A DNA stretch of 54,478 bases from Gammaproteobacteria bacterium (GTDB lineage Bacteria; Pseudomonadota; Gammaproteobacteria; Arenicellales; Arenicellaceae): assembly GCA_022447525.1 (NCBI GenBank), contig JAKVBA010000033.1, forward strand, positions 1 through 54,478. The letters are read 5' to 3'. A program made the translations under genes and the position numbers. The notes below the pieces were generated by a model. That model ran no database searches. It worked only from the letters and a program-made list of their open reading frames with translations, and was not told the origin of the DNA. Position 1 is the stretch's first letter; each line of letters begins with the position of its first letter. Below are positions 7,942-17,986 of this stretch, in pieces.

Positions 7942-8826
7942 GTGAGTAACCAAGTTAGCAAAGCTGAACAGAAAAATAAGGTCGGTACCTTATTTGTGGT
8001 CGCAACTCCGATTGGTAATCTTGCCGATATGTCTGATAGGGCCCGTGATGTACTCAAACAAGTTGATTGTATCCTGTGTGAGGATACCCGACATAGTAAA
8101 CGATTGCTAAATCACTATGGAATTAACAATCGCTTGAGATCCTGTCATGAGCACAACGAACTGGAACAAATTCATTGGATTGAATCAGAGCTTCGAAAGG
8201 GACAATCCCTGGCACTAATTAGTGATGCTGGCACTCCTTTGATCAGTGACCCTGGCTTTGCGGTGGTGAGATCATTGAGGATGAGCGGATTAACCGTTCA
8301 GGTGGTTCCCGGACCAAGTTCTATCATTGCCGCTCTTTCAGTGGCGGGGTTGCCCACAGATCGATTTATTTACGAGGGCTTTCTGCCGTCCAGGTCAGCT
8401 GCTCGCACTGAGTTTCTAAAGCAATATCAGAATGAAAAAAGAACCATTGTTTTATTAGAGTCCTCCCATCGAATTGTTTCGACGATCAGAAGTGTTATCG
8501 AAACGCTTGGTGGCGATCGACAGATAGTCATTGCAAGAGAATTAACAAAAAAGTTCGAAACAGTGATAGGTGGTCTGGCGGATGAGGTACTGGAGACGCT
8601 CTTGACTGACGACAATCAAACCCGTGGAGAATTTGTCCTCATGTTAGCTGGTCAGACTGAGGTTTCTGAGTCTGAAGAGGTTTCAGTGAATTTAGAGAGT
8701 CTGCTCAAGGTTTTAGTTGAAGAATTGCCAGTTAAACAAGCAGCCACTCTGGCTGCCAAAATTACAGGGGTTCGTAAGAATGAGGCCTATAAATATGCGC
8801 AGAAGTTAAAAGATGTCTCTTTGTAG
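7942..8826 (+). CDS. rsmI: 16S rRNA 2'-O-ribose C1402 methyltransferase RsmI
   Basis: RsmI is a SAM-dependent enzyme of the tetrapyrrole-methylase fold that methylates the ribose of C1402 in 16S rRNA. Visible signatures are ATPIGNLADM (residues 21-30), E47-D-T-R50, SDAGTPLISDPG (from residue 94) and the VPGPSS loop. The GTG start is supported by AGGAG at 7929-7933, eight bases upstream. At 294 residues the length is typical, including the C-terminal helical HTH-like region. It is divergent from lpoA, and its 3' end overlaps the DacB-type gene by 14 bp. Confidence 0.96.
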   Translation: MSNQVSKAEQKNKVGTLFVVATPIGNLADMSDRARDVLKQVDCILCEDTRHSKRLLNHYGINNRLRSCHEHNELEQIHWIESELRKGQSLALISDAGTPLISDPGFAVVRSLRMSGLTVQVVPGPSSIIAALSVAGLPTDRFIYEGFLPSRSAARTEFLKQYQNEKRTIVLLESSHRIVSTIRSVIETLGGDRQIVIARELTKKFETVIGGLADEVLETLLTDDNQTRGEFVLMLAGQTEVSESEEVSVNLESLLKVLVEELPVKQAATLAAKITGVRKNEAYKYAQKLKDVSL

Positions 8827-10099
8827 GTGCTACGGTCATGCTAAACGGGTATTGAGCGGCTCGATTGTCACGAGCTTTATAGCTCTATGGATGGTCTCAC
8901 AAATGCAGGTCATGGCCTCAGATCTCAAATCAACTTTTGCAGAAAATAGGCTTACGAAGAGTGATTCAATTTTAGTCGTAGAGATCTTGCCAAATGGCCA
9001 GCAAGTCACGCGATTTGAATGGCAAAGCGAAAAATTACTCATCCCAGCCTCATTATCAAAGTTAGTAACCACTCATGTTGCTCTGGATATCTGGGGCAAA
9101 GATTATAGGTTTGAAACCAATTTCTATCGCGACGAAAATACGCTCTGGGTGAAGGGCTTTGGAGATCCATTTCTGGTGTCTGAAGAATTAGAGGAGATCG
9201 CCAAGAATTTAACAGAGTTTGACTTAAAGGGCATTAGACAGATAGCCATAGATTCTACCTATTTCAAAGATGTTGGGGTGCCTGGTCGATCCAAAGTGGT
9301 TGACCCTTATAACGCTCCATTAAACGCCGTCAGCGCAAATTTTAATACCACCATGCTGGCATTCGTAGACAAACAAATAGTCAGCGCAGAGCCGCAAACT
9401 CCATTGACGCCTACCGCGAGTAGGGTTGCTAAAAGAACTAGGCTTGTGGAGGATGGTGACGCCGAGAGAGTAAATTTAGTAGACTCCTCTAATGCTGCTT
9501 CTCACTTTGGTGAATTGTTGATGCTCAAACTAGGATTGGATAAAACCACGGTTCTGACGGGTGTGAAAGTGCCCGATCAACTTGATAGTTTCTATGTACA
9601 TAAAAACTCGCGCAACATGGCAACTAATATCCGCGGAATGATGGAGTATTCGAATAATTTTATCGCAAATCAACTTTTTTTAAGTGTCAGCGGTGCTCGG
9701 GGTATTAGAGATCCAGAGGATGCTATTGACAACAATGAGAAACCGGGTGCGAGCTTTCGGGCTTCACAAACGCTCATTCGAAAGAATCTTGTGGACACGT
9801 TTGGATGGGATGATTTTAGTGTTTTAGAGGGTGCAGGATTGTCACGGCAAAATAGACTCAGCGCCGTTCAGATCAACGATCTTCTGACAAGTCTTCAGCA
9901 GGTGAATTACTTATTTAAAGATTATTCGAACCGTGGAGCTTCAATTAGAGCTAAAACTGGTACATTAAACGGAGTGAGAAGTTTTGCTGGGTACATCAGT
10001 AAGGGCGACAGAAGCTTTCAATTTGTTTTTAATTTTAATCGACACGTGCCCTATCGCCATCGTGAGGCTCTACTCAGAAACCTCACAGCTACGCTGTAA
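8813..10099 (+). CDS. dacB: D-alanyl-D-alanine carboxypeptidase/endopeptidase, DacB (PBP4) family, peptidase S13
   Basis: This 428-residue periplasmic enzyme trims peptidoglycan stem peptides and cleaves D-Ala-DAP cross-links. An N-terminal hydrophobic signal (about residues 15-36) precedes the catalytic domain. The motifs are S80-L-S-K83 (SxxK), S280-N-N282 (SxN) and K381-T-G-T384 (KTG). The inserted region between the first two motifs is typical of class C low-molecular-weight PBPs. It is somewhat shorter than the 477 residues of E. coli DacB. It overlaps rsmI by 14 bp, so translation is probably coupled. Confidence 0.9.
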   Translation: MSLCRCYGHAKRVLSGSIVTSFIALWMVSQMQVMASDLKSTFAENRLTKSDSILVVEILPNGQQVTRFEWQSEKLLIPASLSKLVTTHVALDIWGKDYRFETNFYRDENTLWVKGFGDPFLVSEELEEIAKNLTEFDLKGIRQIAIDSTYFKDVGVPGRSKVVDPYNAPLNAVSANFNTTMLAFVDKQIVSAEPQTPLTPTASRVAKRTRLVEDGDAERVNLVDSSNAASHFGELLMLKLGLDKTTVLTGVKVPDQLDSFYVHKNSRNMATNIRGMMEYSNNFIANQLFLSVSGARGIRDPEDAIDNNEKPGASFRASQTLIRKNLVDTFGWDDFSVLEGAGLSRQNRLSAVQINDLLTSLQQVNYLFKDYSNRGASIRAKTGTLNGVRSFAGYISKGDRSFQFVFNFNRHVPYRHREALLRNLTATL

Positions 10100-10149
10100 G
10101 AATACAGCAACTCTACTCAGGGCGATTAAGCGTAAAGGTAAGATAAACG

Positions 10150-11955
10150 ATGCGTGGGTTTGGTGGTAAACGAAGCAGTGCAAATGGTGTGGAAGAAGAT
10201 GGACTAGTTCCACCAGAGGGTATGAATTGGGCTGCTTTAAAGCAGCTAATACCCTATATGACTGAATTTAAAGGACGAATTCTTCTTGCTCTACTTTGTT
10301 TGATTGGAGCTAAAGTGGCCAGCGTAGGGTTGCCCTTCATCTTAAAGGATGCGGTTGATCAGTTGAATTCAAGCTCTGTGGTGGTGGTTCCTATCGCTTT
10401 GCTGGTAGCCTACGGTGTAGTGAGATTTGCCAATGTTTTGTTTGGTGAACTCAGGGACACTCTCTTCGGGCGGGTTACTGAGCGCGCGATGCGCCGAATC
10501 GGCCATAAAGTGTTCAAGCATCTACACTCATTAGATATTGCTTACCATTTGAATCGTCGAACTGGTGGTGTCTCGAGAGACATCGAAAGGGGAGTCAATG
10601 GAATTAGTTTTTTGATGAGATTCATGGTTTTCAATATCGTGCCCACATTTATTGAAATTGGCATGATTGTCGGCATTCTGTTTGCTCAATATTCCCCATG
10701 GTTTGCGTTTATTGTACTTATCTCAGTAATTGCATACGTTAGCTTTTCTGTAGTAGCCACAGAGTGGCGGACGGCAACGATTCGTGAGATGAACAAAGCC
10801 GAGAGTAAATCAAGTACCCGTTCAGTGGATAGTTTGCTCAACTTTGAAACAGTAAAGTACTTTAATAATGAAGCCTATGAAGCTGCTAGGTACGATGAGG
10901 ACTTAGCTCAGTGGGAGCGAGCCAGACGACGCAATAGATTGACCTTGTTCGGTCTTAATGCGGGTCAAAGTCTGATTATCGCTGCTGCCTTGACTAGTGC
11001 AATGTTGCTCGCTGCTTACAATGTCGAGGGTGGCCAGATGACTATTGGTGAGTTTGTGCTGATTAATGCCCTAATGATGCAAATTTTTATTCCATTAAAT
11101 TTTCTTGGATTTGTTTATCGCGAAATGAAGGGTTCGATGGCCAATATCGATGCCATGTTTGCCTTACTCAAAATTCACCCCGCGGTGGAGGATATCCCTG
11201 GTGCGCGAGAACTCAATGTGAGCGATGGAAGGATCGAGTTTAACAATGTGCAATTTTGTTACGATGAAAGTAGAGAAATACTTAAAAGCATTAATTTTTC
11301 GGTCTTGCCTAAGCAAAAGATTGCCATAGTTGGGGGCAGTGGTTCAGGAAAGTCAACGATTCTAAAAACCCTGTTGAGATTCTATGATTTAACTGCTGGT
11401 AGTATCTTGATCGACGATCAAGATATTAAACAAGTGACGCAGCAGAGTTTACGAAAATCGATCAGCGTTGTGCCACAAGACACCGTACTTTTTAACTCTA
11501 GTATCTTTGAGAACATACAATACGGTGACGTAGACGCGAGTGAAGAGCGCGTATGGCAGGCTATTCGAATGGCGTATTTGGAGGAGTTTATACTCAGTTT
11601 GCCTGATAAAGAGCTCACCCAAGTTGGGGAAAGAGGTTTAAAGCTCTCTGGTGGAGAAAAGCAAAGGGTGGCGATAGCCAGAGCTGTTCTCAAAAATCCT
11701 AAAATAATGGTATTTGATGAAGCAACCTCGTCGCTCGACAGTCGGGCGGAAAAAAATATTCTCGAGGCCATGGACCGAGTGCGCGGCGACTATACCAGCC
11801 TGGTTATAGCCCATCGTCTCTCGACTGTTGTTGATGCCGATCTAATCTTAGTTTTAGATAATGGTAAGATTGCGGAACAAGGTACTCATGCCCAGTTACT
11901 TGCGGCCCAGGGGCTTTATGCAGCTTCATGGTACCTGCAAAATGAGGTTGCGTAG
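10150..11955 (+). CDS. ABC exporter of the Atm1/heavy-metal type (fused permease-ATPase)
   Basis: This 601-residue half-transporter has a six-helix ABC exporter membrane domain (about 30-330) followed by the nucleotide-binding domain. Walker A is GGSGSGKST near residue 395, the signature LSGGE is near 499 and Walker B is IMVFDEATSSLDS. The membrane domain stretch DTLFGRVTERAMRRIGHKVFKHLHSLD followed by HLNRRTGG matches the mitochondrial and bacterial Atm1 group, which exports glutathione-linked metals or sulfur compounds, and acts as a homodimer. The substrate assignment comes from the family only. It starts 50 bp after dacB, and pyrD follows. Confidence 0.88.
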   Translation: MRGFGGKRSSANGVEEDGLVPPEGMNWAALKQLIPYMTEFKGRILLALLCLIGAKVASVGLPFILKDAVDQLNSSSVVVVPIALLVAYGVVRFANVLFGELRDTLFGRVTERAMRRIGHKVFKHLHSLDIAYHLNRRTGGVSRDIERGVNGISFLMRFMVFNIVPTFIEIGMIVGILFAQYSPWFAFIVLISVIAYVSFSVVATEWRTATIREMNKAESKSSTRSVDSLLNFETVKYFNNEAYEAARYDEDLAQWERARRRNRLTLFGLNAGQSLIIAAALTSAMLLAAYNVEGGQMTIGEFVLINALMMQIFIPLNFLGFVYREMKGSMANIDAMFALLKIHPAVEDIPGARELNVSDGRIEFNNVQFCYDESREILKSINFSVLPKQKIAIVGGSGSGKSTILKTLLRFYDLTAGSILIDDQDIKQVTQQSLRKSISVVPQDTVLFNSSIFENIQYGDVDASEERVWQAIRMAYLEEFILSLPDKELTQVGERGLKLSGGEKQRVAIARAVLKNPKIMVFDEATSSLDSRAEKNILEAMDRVRGDYTSLVIAHRLSTVVDADLILVLDNGKIAEQGTHAQLLAAQGLYAASWYLQNEVA

Positions 11956-12040
11956 TTGTTTTTGTGTCGCTGTCTCACGCTTTTTCTTTAATGGTCTGGT
12001 AGACTTCGGCGGGAATAGACCTTCGATAAAAGCCCGATTT

Positions 12041-13129
12041 ATGTTGTATTCTCTAGCCAGACCAGCCCTTTTTTCATTGGATCCCGAAGCGGCCCATGAC
12101 ATAGCTCTTAATAGCCTCTCGACTGTTTCGAAATCCAGGTTTGCCACTAAACAACTCGAACGAGCGACTGGAGCCGGGGTGCCGGATTTGCCTGTGACTT
12201 GTATGGGTATTAATTTTCGTCACCCAGTGGGTTTAGCTGCAGGGCTTGATAAGGATGCAAGGGCATTCCCAGCTTTATCTGCATTAGGCTTTAGTGGTGT
12301 TGAAATGGGTACAGTAACCCCGAAGCCTCAGCCTGGAAACGAAAAGCCGCGTATGTTTCGTCTTGTAGAAGATCAAGCAATAATCAATAGGATGGGTTTT
12401 AATTCAGGGGGAGTCGACGCTTTTCTTGCAAATATTACCAAAGACGATAGAACTGGAGTCGCAGGAATTAATGTGGGTAAAAATGCTGACACACCAATTG
12501 AGAGGGCTGCATCCGACTATGTGAATGCACTTCAAAGGGTCTACTCGCAAGCAGACTACATTACTGCAAATATTTCTTCGCCAAACACCAAGTCATTGCG
12601 TGATCTGCAGAACGCTAATTTCCTCGACAACCTCTTGCTGGATATAAAGCAAGCTCAGCTCAAGTGTGAAAAGGTGCACGGCTACTATGTACCAATTGCG
12701 CTGAAGGTCGCTCCCGATTTAGCGGAAGATGAGATTGAGACTATTGCTGAATTGGTCATTTCGCACAAGTTTGATGCATTAATTGCCACTAACACAACAA
12801 TAGAACGACCAGAATCACTTAAAAGTACTCAAAAACACCAGGCAGGTGGATTAAGTGGGGCGCCAGTTAAAGAAATGTCAACGAAATGCATCAGAGAGTT
12901 TTATCGCCACTTGAACGGTGAAGTACAAATAATTGGGGTGGGTGGTATAAAAACAGCCGATGATGCTTGGGAAAAACTAGTAGCGGGAGCTGACTACTTA
13001 CAAATCTATAGTCAATTTATTTATGAAGGGCCGTCTATGATTAAGAACATTGTTAATGGGTTACTATCTAAGGTAAACCAGGGTGGTTTTGCTTCCTTGT
13101 CTGAGGCAATTAGTGCGGCTAGAAATTAG
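12041..13129 (+). CDS. pyrD: Dihydroorotate dehydrogenase (quinone), class 2
   Basis: PyrD is the membrane-associated FMN enzyme of pyrimidine biosynthesis that oxidises dihydroorotate to orotate with quinone as acceptor. I chose the ATG at 12041, which gives MLYSLARPALFSLDPEAAH, the N-terminal amphipathic helix of class 2 enzymes. The longer open frame back to 11861 overlaps the ABC gene and has no family support. Conserved blocks are GLAAGLDKD, INRMGFNS, NISSPNT with the catalytic Ser, and GVGGIKTADDAWEKLVAGAD for the FMN phosphate. The protein is 362 residues. No clear ribosome-binding site precedes the start. The gene ends about 55 bp before the RNase P RNA gene. Confidence 0.95.
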   Translation: MLYSLARPALFSLDPEAAHDIALNSLSTVSKSRFATKQLERATGAGVPDLPVTCMGINFRHPVGLAAGLDKDARAFPALSALGFSGVEMGTVTPKPQPGNEKPRMFRLVEDQAIINRMGFNSGGVDAFLANITKDDRTGVAGINVGKNADTPIERAASDYVNALQRVYSQADYITANISSPNTKSLRDLQNANFLDNLLLDIKQAQLKCEKVHGYYVPIALKVAPDLAEDEIETIAELVISHKFDALIATNTTIERPESLKSTQKHQAGGLSGAPVKEMSTKCIREFYRHLNGEVQIIGVGGIKTADDAWEKLVAGADYLQIYSQFIYEGPSMIKNIVNGLLSKVNQGGFASLSEAISAARN

Positions 13130-13148
13130 CTTTTAATTTTATCTCTTC

Positions 13149-13177
13149 TTGCTCCGATTAGCTGGAAAGAGTATTCT
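13149..13177 (+). promoter_or_regulatory. Candidate promoter of rnpB
   Basis: TTGCTC at 13149-13154 and TATTCT at 13172-13177 are separated by 17 bp. They would place the transcript start near 13183-13185, which is where the P1 helix of RNase P RNA begins. The agreement between promoter spacing and the RNA's 5' end supports the call. Confidence 0.5.
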
Positions 13178-13182
13178 CCGTG

Positions 13183-13640
<458 letters not shown>

Positions 13641-13648
13641 TTTTCTAA

Positions 13649-14242
13649 CTAGCGATTTCGAAGCTTGCTGATTGTGACTAAACATAGTCCTAAGATCAGA
13701 AAGGCTAGGCTAATGATAAAAATGCTCTTTATCAGGCCGGCAGCGCCGAGCTTTTCGAGGTCGATAAATGGGTAGGGGTAAAACCCAGAATATTCCGCTC
13801 TTACTAAAGCATAAACACAGTAGATTGCGGGGAAGAAGATGCCAGCTATGGCATCCTGCCACGCGAAATAGTGTTGGCTTTGAAACCCAGCCCACCAAAG
13901 GAAAGTTAGGATTGGTATAAAGGTATGAGTGATCAAGTTTGCCAGTAAATCTAAGCCCTGTTGGTTCGCCGGGGAACTTAAAAGTGTGTGAAAAATAATA
14001 CCCACACCCATAATAGCGACGGTAGACATCAAAATAACTAACCTATGAGGTGCGCGCCCGCAGGCGAACAGCGCAAATACAATAAACACTAAGGTGTTAC
14101 TCCAGATTGTGAAGAACTGATACAGAAAAGAAAATGCCTCCAAAAGAGATTTGCCAGACTCTTGGTGCAAATAGATTCTTATTACCAGCCCAGCTAGTGT
14201 CAGTAGAGCGAGTGCTGAGGCTGTTATTTTAGAAATGCGCAT
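13649..14242 (-). CDS. Pr6Pr family integral membrane protein
   Basis: This 197-residue protein has about six hydrophobic helices spread over its whole length. The block FFTIWSNTLVFIVFAL in the second helix and HTFIPILTFLWW in the fourth, with a YPYPFIDLEKLG loop before the last helix, resemble Pr6Pr/DUF-type membrane proteins (six-helix family with conserved T-x-W/Q-S-N). Function is unknown. It is convergent with rnpB, and it lies 24 bp downstream of ispG on the same strand, so it is probably transcribed with ispG. Confidence 0.7.
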   Translation of the reverse strand: MRISKITASALALLTLAGLVIRIYLHQESGKSLLEAFSFLYQFFTIWSNTLVFIVFALFACGRAPHRLVILMSTVAIMGVGIIFHTLLSSPANQQGLDLLANLITHTFIPILTFLWWAGFQSQHYFAWQDAIAGIFFPAIYCVYALVRAEYSGFYPYPFIDLEKLGAAGLIKSIFIISLAFLILGLCLVTISKLRNR

Positions 14243-14266
14243 GACGAAATGTATCTTTTTAGGGTT

Positions 14267-15412
14267 TTATGCTTTCTGCTGTTTTTCTTTTATCAGAGCG
14301 TCCAATTCTACTTTAAGTTTATCCAAAATTGTGTCGTAACCAAAGGCCCCGAGCTTTTCACCCTGACGTTTTAAGTTAACTTGCTTTGGGCCACACCAAA
14401 GACCCAAATCTGCATCATCGGTTTCTCCTGGACCGTTGACTCTGCAGCCCATAACCGCAATTGTGATTTTATGCTCTTCAGCATAAGTGGTCATTTCCTT
14501 TACGTCTTGTGCAAGTTCAATGAATGCCTCATTTTCAACGCGGGAACAACTGGGGCAACTGATGATGTTTAACTTATCTGGATCAAAAGCGACCACGCTG
14601 CGAACTCGACCGGCATAAATGTCGTCGATAATTTCATGTCCAGCATCAACTTCATCGGCTTTAATTTTATTTGGTAAGGTCAGGGAAACTCGAACAGTAT
14701 CTCCTATGCCTCGACCAATGAGCTGTTCAAAAGCAATTCTAGTTTTAACCACTCCCATCGGCGGCATGCCCGCTTCGGTTACGCCTAAATGTAAGGGCAC
14801 ATCCGGGCGAGCCTCAGCAAAGCGAATATTAGCGCTGATTACCTTTTGTGGGTCTGAGTCTTTCAACGACACCACGTAACGTGTAAATCCGATAGAGTCT
14901 AAATACTCACAATGCTCCAGAGCACTGTCTAACATCGGAGATACGGAATCTCTTGGGTCATACTTCTCAAGTTTAGCCGGATCCACAGAACCACAGTTGA
15001 CACCCACTCTCATTGCGCAGTCGTTTGACCCTGCTATGTCCGCCAGATAGCTTACTTTTTCTTGCCAAGTCTTCTTTCTCTCATGATGGAAAAGGTGGCC
15101 GGGGTTGTAACGGATCTTATCAACATGGGGTGCAACAAGCTCGGCCATGCGATAGTTTTCTTGTAGATCTACAGATAAAGTGGCGTCTGTTGCTTTGCGA
15201 ATTTCGGCAAGTGCGGCCGCGTCTTGTTTATTGTCTACGGCAATTCTGACAACACCCGCATTGCGTTCGTGGAGGGCGTTTGTTTGCTCGATAGTGGCTT
15301 CAATATCCTGTGTGCGGGTGGCACACATGCTTTGTACAAGGATGGGGTTATTGTTGCCAATTTTGTTTTTGCCAACGATGACTTCTCGAGTTGGGTTGCG
15401 AGTAATTTGCAC
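14267..15412 (-). CDS. ispG: 4-hydroxy-3-methylbut-2-en-1-yl diphosphate synthase IspG (GcpE)
   Basis: IspG converts MEcPP to HMBPP in the methylerythritol-phosphate route to isoprenoids, using a [4Fe-4S] cluster. The cluster ligands are visible: C286-P-S-C289 and C323 in [11 protein letters not shown], with Glu330 as the fourth ligand seen in the family. The TIM-barrel part starts with the [12 protein letters not shown] and [11 protein letters not shown] blocks. At 381 residues it is the short bacterial form without the plant-type insertion. The gene is followed by the Pr6Pr-like gene, and the CcsA-like gene lies 75 bp upstream on the same strand. Confidence 0.97.
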   Translation of the reverse strand: MQITRNPTREVIVGKNKIGNNNPILVQSMCATRTQDIEATIEQTNALHERNAGVVRIAVDNKQDAAALAEIRKATDATLSVDLQENYRMAELVAPHVDKIRYNPGHLFHHERKKTWQEKVSYLADIAGSNDCAMRVGVNCGSVDPAKLEKYDPRDSVSPMLDSALEHCEYLDSIGFTRYVVSLKDSDPQKVISANIRFAEARPDVPLHLGVTEAGMPPMGVVKTRIAFEQLIGRGIGDTVRVSLTLPNKIKADEVDAGHEIIDDIYAGRVRSVVAFDPDKLNIISCPSCSRVENEAFIELAQDVKEMTTYAEEHKITIAVMGCRVNGPGETDDADLGLWCGPKQVNLKRQGEKLGAFGYDTILDKLKVELDALIKEKQQKA

Positions 15413-15487
15413 GGTGTTTGAACCTTTGTTTCTTGACTCTTTAAAGGGGAAATGGACGCAGCGCTACTGCTTAACTGGCGCAATAGT

Positions 15488-16327
15488 TTACTGCACTGCC
15501 AATACTTCTGTCACAAATTTGGTGCCGAAATAACCTAATTGTATCAATAGAAATCCTGCAATCGTCCAGTAAACCGCTTGGGCGCCCCGTATGCCATTTA
15601 GAACTCGTAATGATAGTAGTGTCGCGAACACCATCCAGCCAAGCATGGCTAGAATTGTGTGATGCTTGAACTCAAACGGGCGATTGTAAATCTCGACGCT
15701 AAATATGGCTCCGCTTAGCAAGGTCAGACTCAAAAGTATGAACCCGGCCCCAATTAACCTAAACAAGAGCCGTTCCATTGTCTGTAGTGGCGGAAGTGCG
15801 ACGAGCATGGCTGGCGTTACGCGTCTCTTGAATTGTCTCTCTTGATAAGTGTAGAGCAATGCTTGAATTGTGGCGATCGCGAGCAAACAGTAGGCCAAGA
15901 TTGAGACTACAATGTGTATGGAAGCTGCCGTACTCCAACTCGGAATCGTGTTTTGTTCACCCCCCCAATACCAGCCAAACATGATCGATATTATGGTCAT
16001 TGGGAATACAATAATACCGAGCCTTCTAACTGGTAGCCCGATTCCGCCTAAAATGAATATTAAGCACAACAAACCACTTATTAAAATAGTCATCGATCCG
16101 AGACTAAAGTCTATCTGAGTATCGATCACGCTGTAGCGAATTGCCAGCCAAAGATGAAGAGCTGTTGCCATGGCTCCAATGCCAAAAGCGATGGAGATTT
16201 GCCGTGGTGAGATATTGATCGCGTTGCTATCAAGTACTGTGCTGGTAGTGCACAGTGCCTTGGCAATCAAAAATGTAGCAAGAGAATATAGGCCGACGGT
16301 GCAGCTTATTAAAACAGTGTTCAACAT
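15488..16327 (-). CDS. Cytochrome c assembly (CcsA/YpjD-like) membrane protein
   Basis: This 279-residue protein has about eight membrane helices. The region from about residue 120 to 180 (FGWYWGGEQNTIPSWSTAAS followed by IHIVVSILAYCLLAIATIQAL) resembles the tryptophan-containing haem-handling domain of the CcsA/CcmC superfamily. YpjD proteins of this family sit divergently from ffh in E. coli and many gammaproteobacteria, and the same arrangement is seen here. A direct role in cytochrome c maturation is not established for YpjD, and in E. coli the protein has been linked to magnesium/cation handling. No certain assignment beyond the family. Confidence 0.85.
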   Translation of the reverse strand: MLNTVLISCTVGLYSLATFLIAKALCTTSTVLDSNAINISPRQISIAFGIGAMATALHLWLAIRYSVIDTQIDFSLGSMTILISGLLCLIFILGGIGLPVRRLGIIVFPMTIISIMFGWYWGGEQNTIPSWSTAASIHIVVSILAYCLLAIATIQALLYTYQERQFKRRVTPAMLVALPPLQTMERLLFRLIGAGFILLSLTLLSGAIFSVEIYNRPFEFKHHTILAMLGWMVFATLLSLRVLNGIRGAQAVYWTIAGFLLIQLGYFGTKFVTEVLAVQ

Positions 16328-16429
16328 ACTGGTGCTAGTAGCATTAATTTACAGCTGGAAACGGATGAGATTTAACCTCAGTGCAGGTAGAATACCATAC
16401 CTTATTTGTACCCATAGGCATTGATTAGC

Positions 16430-17836
16430 ATGTTTGAACAACTCGGCGATCGTTTACAAGGCACCTTTAAAAAATTACGCGGACAAGCGCGTTTGACGGA
16501 CGACAATATATCCGAGGCAATGCGCGAGGTACGCATTGCCTTGCTTGAAGCAGATGTTTCATTGCCTGTGGTTAAGTCATTCATCAAAGGTGTCAAAGCA
16601 AAAGCCGTTGGCACTGATGTTTCTAAAAGCCTAAATCCGGGGCAGATGGTGATAAAAATTGTGCAAGACGAGCTTGTGCAATTAATGGGGGCCGCCAACG
16701 ACGCTCTAAATCTCGCTCAAACTCCACCTGCCGTGATATTAGTGGCCGGTTTGCAAGGTGCGGGTAAAACCACAACAGTAGGTAAATTAGCTAATCGTCT
16801 ACAACAGCAAGATGGAAAAAAGGTGATGGTGGTGAGTGCCGACGTCTATCGTCCCGCAGCCATTCAACAGCTGAAAACACTAGCTGAGTCTATTGATGTA
16901 ACATGGTGCCCTAGTGAAGTAGACCAAAACCCTGTCACCATTGTCGAGAACGCTAAGCAAGCCGCCAAAAATGGTGTCTATGATGTACTTATCATAGATA
17001 CCGCCGGTCGTTTGCACATTGATAGCGATCTCATGGATGAGATTAAGCTAGTTCATAAAGCCGCAGATCCAGTAGAGACCCTATTTGTAGTTGATTCAAT
17101 GACGGGTCAAGATGCTGTTGTAAGTGCCAAGGCCTTTGATGAAGCTTTGCCTCTCACCGGCGTAGTTTTAACCAAAACAGACGGCGATGCCAGAGGTGGA
17201 GCGGCCCTCTCCATAAGAGAAGTCACCGGTAAGCCAATTAAGTTTCTCGGTATCGGTGAAAAAATAGATGGGATAGAAGCTTTCCACCCCGACCGGGTAG
17301 CCTCAAGAATTCTTGGTATGGGTGACGTTATGACCCTTATCGAGGAGGCTGAGCAAAAGGTCGATAAAAAGAAAGCTGAGAAGCTTGTTAAGAAGCTCAA
17401 AAAAGGAAAAGGTTTTGATTTAGAAGATTACCGAGATCAGGTCATGCAGATGAATAGTCTCGGTGGCATTGAAAATATGCTAGATAAGCTGCCTGGTATG
17501 GGTAACATGAAACTACCTAACAATGCTATGAATGCAGCGATGGGTGATATGAACAAGAGCGTCGCTATCATTAACTCAATGACAGCAAAAGAGCGAAGGT
17601 TTCCGAACTTAATTCAAGGCGGGAGAAAAAAACGGATAGCCAGCGGCTCCGGTACAACAATTCAGGACGTAAACAAGACACTCAAACAGTTTAATCAAAT
17701 GCAAAAAATGATGAAAAAAATGGGTGGAAAGGGAAAAATGGCGAAGATGATGCGTGGTATGGGCGGTATGCCGGGTATGGGTGGTAAATTTCCTCCTGGA
17801 GGTATGGGTGGCCCAGGTGGAGGGATGCCTTTCTAA
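16430..17836 (+). CDS. ffh: Signal recognition particle protein Ffh (SRP54)
   Basis: Ffh is the GTPase subunit of the SRP, which binds signal sequences of nascent inner-membrane proteins and docks with FtsY. The N domain (MFEQLGDRLQGTFKKLRGQ) is followed by the G domain with GLQGAGKTTT, DTAGRLHID and TKTDGDARGGAALS. The M domain is methionine-rich and ends in a Gly/Met tail (MRGMGGMPGMGGKF). I place the start at the ATG at 16430. A TTG three codons earlier extends the frame but has no support. The protein is 468 residues. The gene is divergent from the CcsA-like gene, and rpsP, common downstream of ffh, is absent. Confidence 0.97.
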   Translation: MFEQLGDRLQGTFKKLRGQARLTDDNISEAMREVRIALLEADVSLPVVKSFIKGVKAKAVGTDVSKSLNPGQMVIKIVQDELVQLMGAANDALNLAQTPPAVILVAGLQGAGKTTTVGKLANRLQQQDGKKVMVVSADVYRPAAIQQLKTLAESIDVTWCPSEVDQNPVTIVENAKQAAKNGVYDVLIIDTAGRLHIDSDLMDEIKLVHKAADPVETLFVVDSMTGQDAVVSAKAFDEALPLTGVVLTKTDGDARGGAALSIREVTGKPIKFLGIGEKIDGIEAFHPDRVASRILGMGDVMTLIEEAEQKVDKKKAEKLVKKLKKGKGFDLEDYRDQVMQMNSLGGIENMLDKLPGMGNMKLPNNAMNAAMGDMNKSVAIINSMTAKERRFPNLIQGGRKKRIASGSGTTIQDVNKTLKQFNQMQKMMKKMGGKGKMAKMMRGMGGMPGMGGKFPPGGMGGPGGGMPF

Positions 17837-17986
17837 TTCCCACTTTGTCAGCTAAACGGCTGTTTTCTAATTTCTTTTAGTGATCTTCAGTTTGCTTGAT
17901 GAACACGCTTCAATAAAAGTATAACGCTGTTTTAACTGATCTCAGGTACACTCACAGACGAACTAGATAAACAACACAGCCGTATT

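Noticed and set aside
11861-12040. N-terminal extension of PyrD
   Set aside because: These 60 codons overlap the ABC transporter gene and do not resemble class 2 PyrD; the ATG at 12041 starts the conserved amphipathic helix.
17849-17866. Terminator after ffh
   Set aside because: Only a CAGC/GCTG stem of four pairs before TTTT; too weak to list.
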